Shown here piece by piece: positions 24,901 through 37,000 of a DNA stretch of 64,000 bases. The notes beneath the pieces were generated by a model. The model saw nothing but the letters and a program-made list of their open reading frames with translations. It was not told the origin of the DNA and did not search any database. This DNA is from Actinostola sp. cb2023 (lineage: Eukaryota > Cnidaria > Anthozoa > Actiniaria > Actinostolidae). The position numbers and the translations under genes were made by a program. The stretch spans positions 26,001 through 90,000 of the forward strand of contig JAUJYZ010001002.1 in the NCBI GenBank assembly GCA_033675265.1. Direction: 5' to 3'. Within the stretch, counting starts at the first letter, position 1, and the number at the start of each line of letters is the position of its first letter.

Positions 24901-26279
24901 TTTAGTCTCAGTGAACATATGTGGATACATTCCTCGCAATACAATTTTAAAAGGTGTTAGCCTCGTATTATGTTGATGAAAACACGGAAAAAGTAATTTT
25001 TCTTCAAGCTATGGGAACTTTTTTTGTGCATATCGGCACGCGTCACTTATCCTTTCAATAACGTATGCTATCCATGCGAACTGTTTTGTCTAGTGCTTCT
25101 GATGGGCTATCTAATGTGGCAGGCGCCACTCTTACTTAGCAGTTTACTTTGAGCCTATTTAACGAGAGCCGGGAAAGCCGATCCTAGTGTAGTTTAATCC
25201 ACGAGTTACCCTGAGTAAATTTACCTTATTTTAAAAATTGAAAAATAATAATTGTTAAGAAAGAAAAAACGTTAGGTGATTAAATTATTGTTGTTGTAAT
25301 TATTGTTGTTGAGTTACAAAATGAAGCCTCTTTCCAATTTCGTGCGTGCTTGTTTTGCAACGCTCTCTGATTGTGGCATACATAGAGTGCGGTAAATATC
25401 CATTGAGTTTCTTTCAATAGCACTGTGTTATTGACTTAGAAAGCATCAAGTATTAGTCACCTTTGATCGATGCGTTCACTTGTCACCAGATCATTTAGAG
25501 TTTAAAAGGTGAAGACATTTATAGCTGTCTGACTGTGCGAGTTGTTGACCCCATGGCACTCGTGTTCTACTTACCCTATGCGCACCTATCATTGTTCCTC
25601 TTGATACAATTCACAATGTTTACTTCAGGATGTTTTTCAAAGACCATCGGCAAAGTCTGTACAGCTAGGGAGTTTGCGCAGTAAAGGAAATAAACTTGTT
25701 ATACATCACTGACGTCATAGGTTTATTACAGGATGTTTTTTCAAAGTGGGTAAATAACAAGTGCGCCTAGTGAGTCGTCGCTGCAGTTGGGATAAATAAC
25801 TTTAGAATTGCACAATTGACGTCATAGTCTTTGGTAAATATTTGTTGTTCTTGAGCCTTTTCATCGCTTTGGACGTTTTTTGACTAAGCTCTTTGGAGTG
25901 CATTAATGGTAGATTGACACAACATAAAACAATATGAATTTCTTGCGTGATAGTAAGTAATTAGCATTACAAAAGAAGGCGATGTTAATTGTTCGGTGGG
26001 GAACTTGGGTGCTGGAAACCCCGAAAAGGAAACTTAAACTCGTGCGAAAAACTATTAGAGAAAGTCATTCTAAGAGATGTAGTTTCTAAGTCTGGATGCC
26101 CTATACATACCACAAGCTTACTTGTGCCCCACCCCTCTTTGCGTGTGTAAATCCTCATCTCCCCCATGGACACGGCGGGGAATGGGGAAGGAGAGAAAGT
26201 GGACAATGGTGTCTGGCGTGCATTCATCGAAATGCACGAAAACATGGAGAAACAACAAAAATGTTTTCGGCTGTTTTGT
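21907..26279. other. Non-coding stretch; one dispersed repeat
   Basis: Positions 22131-22345 match 43470-43660 in reverse (ggttgataatatgtttatta and nearby gcttctgcaaaaag). No supported exon was found. Confidence 0.5.
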
Positions 26280-26337
26280 CATGCTCGAGGATCCAGCGGT
26301 TTTTGTCCGGACAAAAACCGCTGGATCCTCGAGCATG
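26280..26337. repeat. 58-bp perfect palindrome
   Basis: The arms begin catgctcgaggatccagcgg and meet at tccgga with no spacer or mismatch. It would form a 29-bp hairpin or cruciform. Confidence 0.95.
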
Positions 26338-27369
26338 CTGTTCTGTATGTTTGGTGGATTTTGGGGTCTCTCGAGTAAAGCCTGGTCTATTTTAAAATGC
26401 CAACTGTTTGACGGCTTCGTTGTGAAATTGTCCCATTTTTCAATATGAATTGTAGGTATTGTTCTCATTGTCAAAACCTTTATTATTGTAACCTTTCTCT
26501 TTCTTTTCCCTCATAGGATACATTTTTCTGCGTGGCTGCTGTCTATGGCGTGTTCTACTATTAATACAGCTATTTGAATTCCACTTGTTGTAAATAAATC
26601 TTTGTAAATACCACAATTTATCCTTACACCTTTTTATCTTGAAGCTTGTCTTTATATTTGTCTCAGTGTCACAGCCTCGGTTGTATAAAGGTCCATGTGT
26701 TTGGAACACAGCCTGTGTTTGTCATTCATTCATTCAGTTAGACAGTCAGATTCTCTGTACATCTGTCACAAGTCTGTCAGTCAGTTATTCTCTTGAAAAA
26801 AGATTTCTATGCCAGCGCGTTGCTCATTTCGCAATTTCACGATGGGCGTCGCCTTGCACGATGGGAGCCCAAAAGTGATGTGCAGTGACTGCCTTTTGAC
26901 ATCTGTTGGACGAAACACGGAGTTATAAAACTGAAAAAAATGTATTTTCAATTCAATTATACCGAAATTGAAAACGTATTAATTATAAATAAAAACTTGT
27001 TATTACAATTTCAAGAGGTTGTCAGTTTCCTATTCTTAAAAATGTTTGTTCTCAGTTAAATTTCACACACTCCGAGGCAATAGATAACACCAAAGATCGT
27101 GCGGAATGTGAGGCCCCGTCCACACTACTCCGTTTTCGTTTGAAAACGCATCGTGTTTTAATATATTGTTCTATATCCTCAAGGGAATCGAAAACAATCA
27201 GCTCATTACCAAAAACTATAGGAAAACGAAGGTTTAATAGTTTTTGGTTTGTACCTAAAATATCTGCGAGAAAACAGGTGACACATGATAATTTTTAGCG
27301 CCATAATTTACACATTCATTGATGGGACTGGTGTGTCAAAAAGCGAGCGCACTTTGGCGCGCGAAGTCA

Positions 27370-27853
27370 AAGCATGCACTCTGATTGGACGACACTGTTC
27401 TGTTCCTCGTTTGCGATTGGTTCAAACGCGAAGCTAAATATTCCCGCCTTTTAGTTTGAATGCAGCGCGCGTTCCACAACTACACAATTCACAAGTAATC
27501 AAGATTTGTGCAGTTGCTTCTCTTTTTAACTCCAGTTTTAAAGAAAAAGATAGACTTTTTCCCAGTCTGGAGTTTTCTAATACTTACATACAATACAATA
27601 TCGTCGGTTAGAAACCATTGATACTAGTCGAGTGCAAGATTGGACGATGATGCTCGCAGCGTTCTCGACTCTCCTAGTTTGCTGTTAGCTGAAAAAATGC
27701 CTTGAAATATTAAATGGTCACTGTCCTGGACTACCGTCTGAACATGGTGTGTACACCGAGAAAATGGGGACTGAAACCGGCTCCGACATTGCTACCGAAG
27801 GCAGTAAAAGGCAGTGAATTTAGAAAGTTAAAAGGCACGAAAACTGTGAAAAG
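27370..27853 (+). CDS. Possible promoter and first coding exon of an unknown gene
   Basis: The ATG at 27744 opens a basic 36-residue frame (MVCTPRKWGLKPAPTLLPKA...) ending at a good donor, aaaag|gtaaga (27853). Two inverted CCAAT boxes (gattgg) lie at about 27382 and 27416. No downstream exon was found; the next 350 bp is AT-rich and then LINE-tail sequence. It could be chance or a gene broken by insertion. Confidence 0.25.
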
Positions 27854-28109
27854 GTAAGACTAACGAGCATACTATGCAGAGTTTAGCTTTGAATGTTTAT
27901 TGTACAAAATAAGATTTTCTATGTATCTTATATAAGCTTAAGTATATTTGCACTTAAAACAAGAGTAATTAAGCTTAATGTTGTTAATAGTTAATTTTCT
28001 GAAATCTTTTTTAGTTGTTTTGTGCTCGCTTATATAGTAGTTATAGTAGTTTTTAGCATTTTTATAGTTTACATATTTTGTATATTTATATATCATATAT
28101 TTATTTTCT

Positions 28110-28212
28110 TTTTGAGTTTTTGTTAGGGCCACAAGTTTATCAGTTACTTCTATACTGTCACGTGTTACCCTCTTTAAATAAAGTCTTACTTACTTACTTA
28201 CTTACTTACTCG
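28110..28212 (+). mobile_element. 3' end of a LINE/SINE-like retroelement
   Basis: A unique stretch ending taaataaagtcttacttact with a (TTAC)n tail, the typical end of a non-LTR insertion. Confidence 0.5.
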
Positions 28213-29532
28213 CAATGTTTTCGTAATTTCTTATTGCTTCGTCGGTTCAACTTCAAACTTGCAAAACAAAAGCTATCAGGGCAGCTACCACTTCCTTGAG
28301 GCTTTGACCCATGTCATTTCCGATTACTATAGCTCCTGTCAATTTAGACAGTAAAACAAAAGTCTTGTGAAGCCATAGTACCTGCAACCAAATGAATATC
28401 AGTGACGATGTTTATAGCTCAGTTCTTGTCGTCATCATTGTTTGCCCAAATTTTATATAAGCTAATACTGCCGAACAATTAACATTTATTTTAAACTCTG
28501 TCTTTTAAAATCACGTTAACAGAACGATCAATGAAATCATATTTATATTTTAACAAAGGTTTTTATTTTCACTATTAAATTTATACGTTCCATGGACAGC
28601 GAAGCGAGTTTTTTTAATTTGGGGCAAAGCGTCGGGACTGAAAATGCATGGCTGAAATTTTCATCATAGAAAATTATAGTCCCCTAGCTCCGCCGTGCCT
28701 AGCTGTGTTCTAGTTTAGCCTTCAGTAGATTTCATATTTAACAAAGATAGGCTGACATGCCATTTTTGAGAAAACTGATTACTAGGCAATCCATGTCAAT
28801 GTTTTGAAAATAGACTTTCAAGGAGTGGTCTAGCTCCGCCTTCAATTCTCTACAAAAACTTCTTTTAATTGGAAGACTGCTTATATTAGATCAAAACCCA
28901 ATCTAATTATCTAAAGTAATTTCTGTACAAAGCCACTATCTTTATAATGACAAGTAACAAAGATCTTTCAGTCAGCTAGACAACAAAATTAATGACACTG
29001 ACTCAGGCTGTGTTTATTTTATTGGATGGAGTAGTGTCAGAGTGTACTTGGGACACGAGTCATCCTGGCGCCACTTTTATTGAAATTATGGTCTTACGAG
29101 GGATCACCCCACTGAACGTCACTGGTGTGGTCTCCATGTACGCCACTATTTATTGATATTTTTGGATGATTGCTATCAGGTGTGGCTTCCACCATGGGTG
29201 ATGGTCTGTGTTTTCTGTGTTACCTCCATGGCATCCCAGTGATTCGGGATTTGAATTATCGGTAGATTCCCTTCGATTGTCTTCCCATGATCTGATTCTC
29301 TCTTCGATTATCAACTTTTTAAAGCCATATAAGTTGCTTAGCGACTGACAGTCTCACGAGGAGCATAATTTTATAACAGAAAAACCGGAAGTTAAGTTAA
29401 AGTTCAGATGTTGGGTGTATTTGGTGCCAAGGGAGGGGAGACTCCTATAAAAACGTCAAAATCAGACTGCTCCAATTTTTAAAGATGACCAGGTTTAGCT
29501 TTTTAAAGAAATTATTCTCCTTCGCAGCGTGA

Positions 29533-29593
29533 TTTAGTTTCGTCACGCAACGTGACATTGTGGAGAGACATCTCGTTGCGTGACGAAACTAAA
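29533..29593. repeat. Short inverted repeat
   Basis: Arms tttagtttcgtcacgcaacg and the exact complement flank a 21-bp loop. Confidence 0.85.
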
Positions 29594-29606
29594 ACGGTCT
29601 ACAAAT

Positions 29607-29801
29607 TACAGTTGAACCTCCGGTTGCGACCACTCTTGTAAGCGACCACTTCTCGTAAGCGATCAGTTTTCCAAAATACCAAAAGTTCAGTTCTATTAAA
29701 GTCAAATCACTGTATTTGGAAGCTCTCGTAAGCGACCGCCTCTCGTAAGCGACCAAAAAGCTTGACATTTTGAATGGTCGCTTATGGGAGGTTCGACTGT
29801 A
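29607..29801. mobile_element. Tc1/mariner- or pogo-like MITE
   Basis: The ends are tacagttgaacctcc and ggaggttcgactgta. TA dinucleotides flank both ends, as expected for a TA target duplication. The interior repeats ctcgtaagcgacc. Confidence 0.75.
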
Positions 29802-32800
29802 TTTCCATTTTTCTCAGTGACTGTGAAACTTCTAATTTTTCCTTTCTAATATTATGCTTGCATTATTTGAACCATATAAAATACTACTTCTGTCACTCAT
29901 GTACTTCCGCTGTTGTTTTCTTACAAGACGTAAGTTTATCAGAACACTTATCAGAGCGTCTCCATCTCCCTGTCAAATATTGAATCTTTTGTTTTTACTT
30001 CTTTGAGAGGCCTTCAGCTAGGGCTGATTAACCTGTCGATAACACTTTGTGTTGGTTGATCTCTTGGGATATCAATTGGGATTACGGCGGGCGGCAATAG
30101 GGATCGATTCAATTCTTGTTCGGCATGTACAAGGCCGAGTTTAAAAAAAACTTGCAGGCCAATGGAATATTCATCTTTGTAATAGAACGCTTAATAAATC
30201 CAAAAAAATCTGAAATCTGAAAACTTTCAGTGAAATCGAAAAAACCTTTGGGAGAAATGATTGAATAGAAATGAACTCCTGGAAATGAAATATTGAGTTA
30301 ACTGGTTGTCTTAGAAAGTTTATAGGCAAATTAAAAAAAAATAAGAAAAGTTGTTAGACAAGTCGGAGTTCATCATCTTCATGCAAGAGTACGTTTATTA
30401 CTAGATTTTCTCTTGATTCAGTTAATAATGTTCATAAATATTTTTTGATCACGATGATTTTATCATTATTGTTATTTATAATATTATTATCGATTATTGA
30501 TTACTTATCACTAGTGTTTTGTTTGTATAATATAATGGACATTTACATTTGTAATTTCACCAGATACTTGCGCATTCAACGGTCTCATCTGATTTCAGGT
30601 AAGCAAAATATTTCAGTCAAGTAATCACCGAATTGAACGGCCTTTGTCAACTAAAGAATACTAAATTCCAACAACTGTCCATTCATTAGTTTTGCGTTAT
30701 CCCGGTATACGACTTTTGTTCCTGATCTGCGCAAATCCGCAGTGGTTACTCCGGCTACGCCCTGTCAGTCCCATGCTCCGCCCATGGCATCACCGCACCC
30801 CATCCTCCCTCCAACCCGATATGTTTACTCCCCTTGTGGGAAAATATTAGTTCTTACGAGGAGATGACGTCATTCATTGTTACACCGATTGCAGTATATT
30901 GCGTACTGACCTATCAAATAATGTACGAGCTGACCATTTCATGATCTACACCATTTCACTTTGATGGCCGTGTAGAGGGCTACTGAAATTGAAGAATACT
31001 ATCCTCACCATGAAGATTTGGCACAGTTCCTCCGTTGATTACCTGAATAACTGACGATTTTGCTATCTGAGAAATCATCGGTAATCCTTTGAGTAAATCC
31101 GAGTATATTTTTACTGAAAACTTTGAAATCTTTTAGCAATACCCCCTGTTAATTCTAAATACTAAACCCGACATTTGGATCAACTTTGCAGTATTCTGTC
31201 TCTCGTTTTCAGTCGGCTTACACCGCACCAAGGGGGCTTATTATCTTCACGCGAGAATGGTTATCTAAGGGTATTTTCTCTTTTCCAAACTATGCATGCT
31301 GTAAGAATGACACCGCATTAGCAACCGATAAGACTTACGCCGGAAGATGTGTCTGAAAACTTTCGACGAATGTTGAAACCATGTCAAATAACTTTCTGAC
31401 CCAAACGCAACGGTGCAGCGGACCGGTGCAGCTATAAACCGAGTCACCTTTGACTCAGGAGAATTTTAAAATCACTCAGTAAATGAGGCCGAAAACAAGT
31501 GCCTTGATTTGAATAACTGCGTAGAATAAACTGCGCGAAATCCATCGTCAAAAGATCGAATTATTTCCCATGAAGCTAGAAACCGGAAGGAATTTAAACG
31601 AATGCCTTTGCAGTCATTACATCTCTACATGGATTCCGGTGACGTACCAAGAGTCGAAGGCAGTACCGTTTTTATCTTGTACGGATGTGACTGAAAGTCT
31701 GGGGGCAGGTCGGGGGGGGGTTGGGAGAGTTCCAAAAAGGATATGAATACCATGATGAAGTCATTTTAATTTGTCAGTGATTAATAATTCTGCAATGGTA
31801 CCGCGGCTTAAAAGTAAAACCACTTATTATAAATTGTACTTTGGCCTAATATTAAGACCAAGATCGCTATTGTACAAGATTTTCAAACTGCCGTGTGTAT
31901 TAAAGTAAACTGGTTTCGGCTTCGTCTGGCGGTGGAAAAAATCATAAAGGGAATTGAGAAACGCGACTGTTTTTCCCCGCGTTATTCTCTGATTGAAGAA
32001 CAAGAGGGCATTACTTGCAGAACTGGATGCTACTATTCCTTACTGTGAAACCAGATCCTTGTAGGCAATTTCTCTATAATCCAAAAATCAAATATATTTT
32101 CTGTAAATCACTCAGTATATTCTTTCTTGCGTGAGTTTAGGGCGGTGTCGACATATGAAGTGTATAATATGGGCCATAGCGGGAAGGGGGCGATGTTCAA
32201 AACGTTTGAATCACTTCCGCCTCTCTATCTCTACCTATCAACACTTTTATCGCGAGGCTAGCTAATTTAGCCCTTAGGTATATATGCTTGAGCTTCCGAA
32301 GTACAATTGCGTTTTTTCTCGTACCCTGCTTTTAGTATGAACAATCGGTCGAGATTTAATACTAGTAAGACATGGTTCATTTCATTACAGATCAATGACT
32401 CTTTGACCTTGGATTGACTGATACCTCAATCTATTATCCTTCGCGTCTGGTACTTTGTCAACAAACTGTAAATTCATCCCTAGTCTTTTTGAATTCTTTG
32501 AGAGCACGCATACAACTTTCTGGTAGAAATTTGAGCATTAAATCATGCTGGGTATTAAATGTTATTGGTCTCGGACTAATGCGATCGAAGGAGATTTTGT
32601 TGACTCTTGGACTGATCCACATAATGCTAGGCTGCTGCTGTCACATCTGTGGCGCAATCAACGCTGTATTATTTCTTTGATACTTTTGCACTTGGTGTGA
32701 TTCCATTTATAACAGAGAACGACTCTTCCCTCGAACTCTCATACACTGACTTTGAACTGATTAGAATCGCAAGTTTCCGCAATCAGATTATGAAAATTAA

Positions 32801-33714
32801 ATGATTTTGCTCCGCTAACTGAAAGGTAATGTACAAATTTGCGGATACTCAAAATGGAGATAGTTTTGTTTTCGTTGATTTTGTGTACGTTTTTAGGTTC
32901 GGCCCAGGGCAATCCAGTTTCCCTGAGTCCAATATAACTTGTCTCACATCTGACCTTCATCCGTGAGGGACCGGTAGATTTCCGTTCACGTTGTGACAAA
33001 TCCAGAAGGTCTGGCTGCATGCACTGCAGAATCATCTCAAAGCTGTCACATGTCAGTGATTGACGGATCCGGACTGTTTTCGAACGTAAAATTCCATCAA
33101 CTGTTACTCTAAAGAGCAAATATTGAATGCAATACGTATGCTCGATTCAATGGGCTCACAATTGTCTTTTGGCCTATTTCTTTGAAAACGTTTGATTATG
33201 ATTTCCTGTTTAGCCCGTTGGTTTCGCCTTGTTTACCTTTTAGCTTTTGCTGCGGTGTTCAAGTCGGGTAGAACCACATTCGTCTAGAGAAAAGGAGTGT
33301 TTTCCCGTAACGCCCAGCTCATTTCGGGAGACGATTTTCGTCACGCTAAGTCAGTTTGACATAATCGCCAAGGAGCTGGATAATCAATGCCATGTGTTTT
33401 TATGGCAGTGAGCCAGAAAAACACGATTATACGAAGAGAAAGCGTGAGCGGTGCACACACCGTCAACTACGCAGAACCACCTTCCATAGTTCCTCGAAAT
33501 CGGCTCCGATTATCTCCCCCAAGTGCCTGCAATAATAGATATTGGTAATTTACGAGTTCACTTGCTAACTAATCACGGCGGGTTACAAAAACGCAACTTC
33601 GGTCACACAAAAGATTGCACTGGGATGACAAACGAACAATTAAATAAGCCGTTTAAGTCTACAGGATAACAATGCCATTGGGTATAAAGGTGTGAAAAGC
33701 AGCCACTCCATTGT

Positions 33715-33785
33715 ATTCCACCAATCAGCGGTTATTTATATCCGATTGTGATTTGATCATGACGTGCTGTGATTGGCTGAAATTA
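33715..33785 (+). promoter_or_regulatory. CCAAT-box pair upstream of the EDA-like gene
   Basis: ccaatcagcgg at about 33721 and gattggctg at about 33771 lie 300-360 bp before the ATG at 34082. Their role is inferred from motif and position only. Confidence 0.4.
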
Positions 33786-34081
33786 AAATGTTGTCACTTG
33801 GGCTTGTTGTGAACGTAACGCACGTGCTGGTCTTCCGCGAAGACTGACACTGGCCATTGTCTTGGAGAGTTTTGGCGCGATTCGTTCTACCAGGGTTTTA
33901 TACAGTCATATTTTTACGGGTACTTGGTAAATACGACACCGTTTGTCAAATGTAATGAGCAACGACTTGGAGGGAGCTAGTACAGGTCGGATTTATTCAT
34001 GGGAACGTTAGCAATCGTGTGGAAATGCAGTAGGTTTGGTTTTACTATGTTTAGCGTCACACGTGGTAAATAACTTGAAGA

Positions 34082-37000
34082 ATGGATGGGGAACCTGATG
34101 ACTTTACGGACAAATCCAGAGAGAATACCAACCAAGTCTCGTATCGAAGGAAATGCATTTGTGGCGGATCACGGATTGTTGCGATCAACCTTAGCTACGT
34201 GTCGAGTGTGTTAAATGTCGTGTTTATAGTTCTGTTTGTGCTGCTGTTCTTACGATTTGAAAATGTTAAAACAAGGTTATCAACATTGGAAAGCGAAGCC
34301 GACTTGTCGAACAGAGGTATCAGGACTGGGGCATCGAAACAGTTTGCTGCCAGTGATGGAAATTCTGGAGAAAGCGACGGACGTAAAAATTCCACTCGTA
34401 CGGACTCTGTTTTGAGCATAACAAGACCTTTTCCCACTGGCGAAGCAGCTACAAGCGAAAGATTACAGGTAAATGATCGAAGTTTGAATGCCTAATTCAC
34501 TGCTTAGTACACCAATACCACTACACATTGATTCGATGTTCTTTTTGAGTTCGTTTACTGTTCCGTTTGCTGTTTTTGATTCACGGCTTGTAATATGAGA
34601 TAGCCGTGCGCGTTCAGTGAATTACGAAGTTTTAGCCTGAATTTTGTCAACCTTAGAGTAAGCCAGCAAGCAGCGTATGGCGGCGGAGTACAGACTACAT
34701 TCGGCCGACAAAACCTGCTAAAGCCGTAAGAAAGAAGGTCAAAAAATGGATACGAAGAAACTTTGAAAGACTACGATCACAATTGTGCACGTGCCAACCA
34801 GGTAAGGCAGTCTAGCTACTCTATAATTCAAGTGATCTTCAGTGTTAGAAGATGCGTATGTACCAAATTACTAATTACTATTGGGTCATTGGGACTCATT
34901 TCCATTCATTGTTGTATTAAAACTTCTTCAAACCAGGAAGTTCGTGCATCAGACGATTGTACATAACTACTACTATATTAACACTAATGAATGAAATGAA
35001 GGTCTCGTCTGATATGTGTGTATCGGAATGTACATCCGATCAAGTATTCGAACGTTTGTGTAGATTTCAGCGTCCCGTTCTAGGGATTCGTGTTGTCCGT
35101 ATCTTTGGCTGATCAAAGCTTCTATTTTTATAGTTTATGACTTGTTATGTGAGTAAAATTGATACAGAGAGTTTATTTACGATGTAGTCACTGGCGAGCA
35201 TTGATGCAGAACTACTTGGGCTGAATAAATCTAGTAATTGTTTTGCGGAGCGAGTTTTTCAAAGATTCTTGATTCTGCGTGATTTTGAACATGATCAATG
35301 ATCAAGCGGGAACTAATCCTCAAAGAAAACAGCGATGTTCAACGCGTGCCCTTATTGTATGTCCGAGATCAAGGATTCATTCCTTGCCATTGAAATGGTT
35401 TCTAGTGAAGCCTTGTAGTAATGATTGATTGTCCTCAACCGTGGTTTGTTTTGAGATGGACCGTGCAAGTTGATTTCTAGTCGGTCATGCCTGGTGTAGA
35501 AATCGGTGACAGACAACAAAAAAAGAACAAAGTCTATGAACCACTAACTCTGTTGTTGTCACAGCTTCCCAAGTGTGCCGAACGAATGGAGAAGGACAAA
35601 AACATAATCTAGCACATCAGATCACTAACGCGTCCAAAATAACAAACACAAGTTTCTATTTCCTAGATCTGTTCGATTAATCATGCAAAATTATTCCCTT
35701 ATCAATTTGGCTCATCGATCTATTTTATTGAATCAAACTATTGCGTTTTGTTGTTTAACTTTAGCTTCTTCGCTTTTTGCCCCGTTGATCAGTAGTTCTA
35801 CACGTACTAAACTCTATTTAGGCCCGTCTATTTACAAGTTTTTCGCTTTACCTTGGGTCAATTGAATTCTTTAGTTCCCGATGGTGATGGTTATTAATTG
35901 ATTTTAGCTAGTCATTACTGCTAATGTACTAATCAAGAGCTGTAGCGATGTTCTTTAGTGCGTCGGTAGTCTATTATAAAATAATAATGTTATTTCTATT
36001 TGATGCTAATTGTCAACGGAGAGATAGTGATCTGAAATTGGCAACTGTAGTGTCTGACGAATTAGTTGTGATATATAGATTGTGATCCAATCCAGTCCAA
36101 ACTCTCTGCCTTGCTTCCAATACAAACGAGGAATTTCTATACAATGTGACTTTTCAAAAACCACGGTGTTAATGTCTTGGTTACTATAATTCATATTGAA
36201 TAATAGATCCAGGGATTGTTTAGGGGACACTACAGAGGTTTGCTAGATGAGCACAAATCTCTATCTGCCATCGTGGCTTTGTGTAGGTAATTAGCCTGAT
36301 ATTATCAGTAGCTCACAACGCTAGGTTTCAGCATTTCACAGACGTAAGTACGCAAGTGAAGTGTAATTCTGTAAAATGAACACTCAAGTGGAGTCTTCCA
36401 TCTTCAAGCCTGGCATTTTAAAGTTGTTTCTGTGTTGGTTGTGATAAAGTCATGTATGACATGTTGTAAATTATGATAATATTCACATGTAAATTTATGT
36501 TCAATTAACTTCAAGCTTAAAGTGCAGTTGATTTCTGATTGGTTTAGAAATTGCCATCAAATGTGTGAAGTGAGTGTTTACTGTATGATTTCTAAACAAG
36601 TTTGTCAGCTTGTTGAGAAGGTTATATCAAAACAATTTGACAAACAATTTTATGGATCATTGTCTTCTGCTGACATGTCTACAAACTTAATTGATGATGT
36701 TCAGGTTGAAAGAAAGGCAAAAAAATAAACAGGTCCGAAAGGTTACACCTGCAGTTTGGAGTTCATTGCAGCAAATACAGAATGTGATTGAAAGGTCTTC
36801 TAGATTGAACACTATTTGTGTTCTATTTTTTTGCATCGCCAGTACAAAGAATTTGTAATGTTACAATTGTGGAGTCTACAGCAATAATATTATGTTAACC
36901 GTTCTTGCTTGCTGTTAAAAGTGAAAACATTAGCAAATTAATTTTAGAAATGCTACATGTATCTGTGGCATATTGTACACAAACTTTTATAACATAGTCT

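Larger units (their letters stand above)
28213..33700. other. Gene-poor stretch
   Basis: No exon with splice support was found. It contains a foldback at 29533-29593, a TA-flanked MITE at 29607-29801 and a G run at about 31710. Confidence 0.5.

Noticed and set aside
26118..26474. Overlapping frames on both strands around 26.1-26.5 kb
   Set aside because: They arise from symmetry of the 58-bp palindrome and have no other support.
32414..32680. 88-residue hydrophobic open frame
   Set aside because: No domain or neighbouring exon; composition typical of chance AT-rich frames.
32739..33119. 126-residue minus-strand open frame
   Set aside because: No recognisable domain, repeat or splice-linked partner; possible chance frame, although a real exon cannot be fully excluded.
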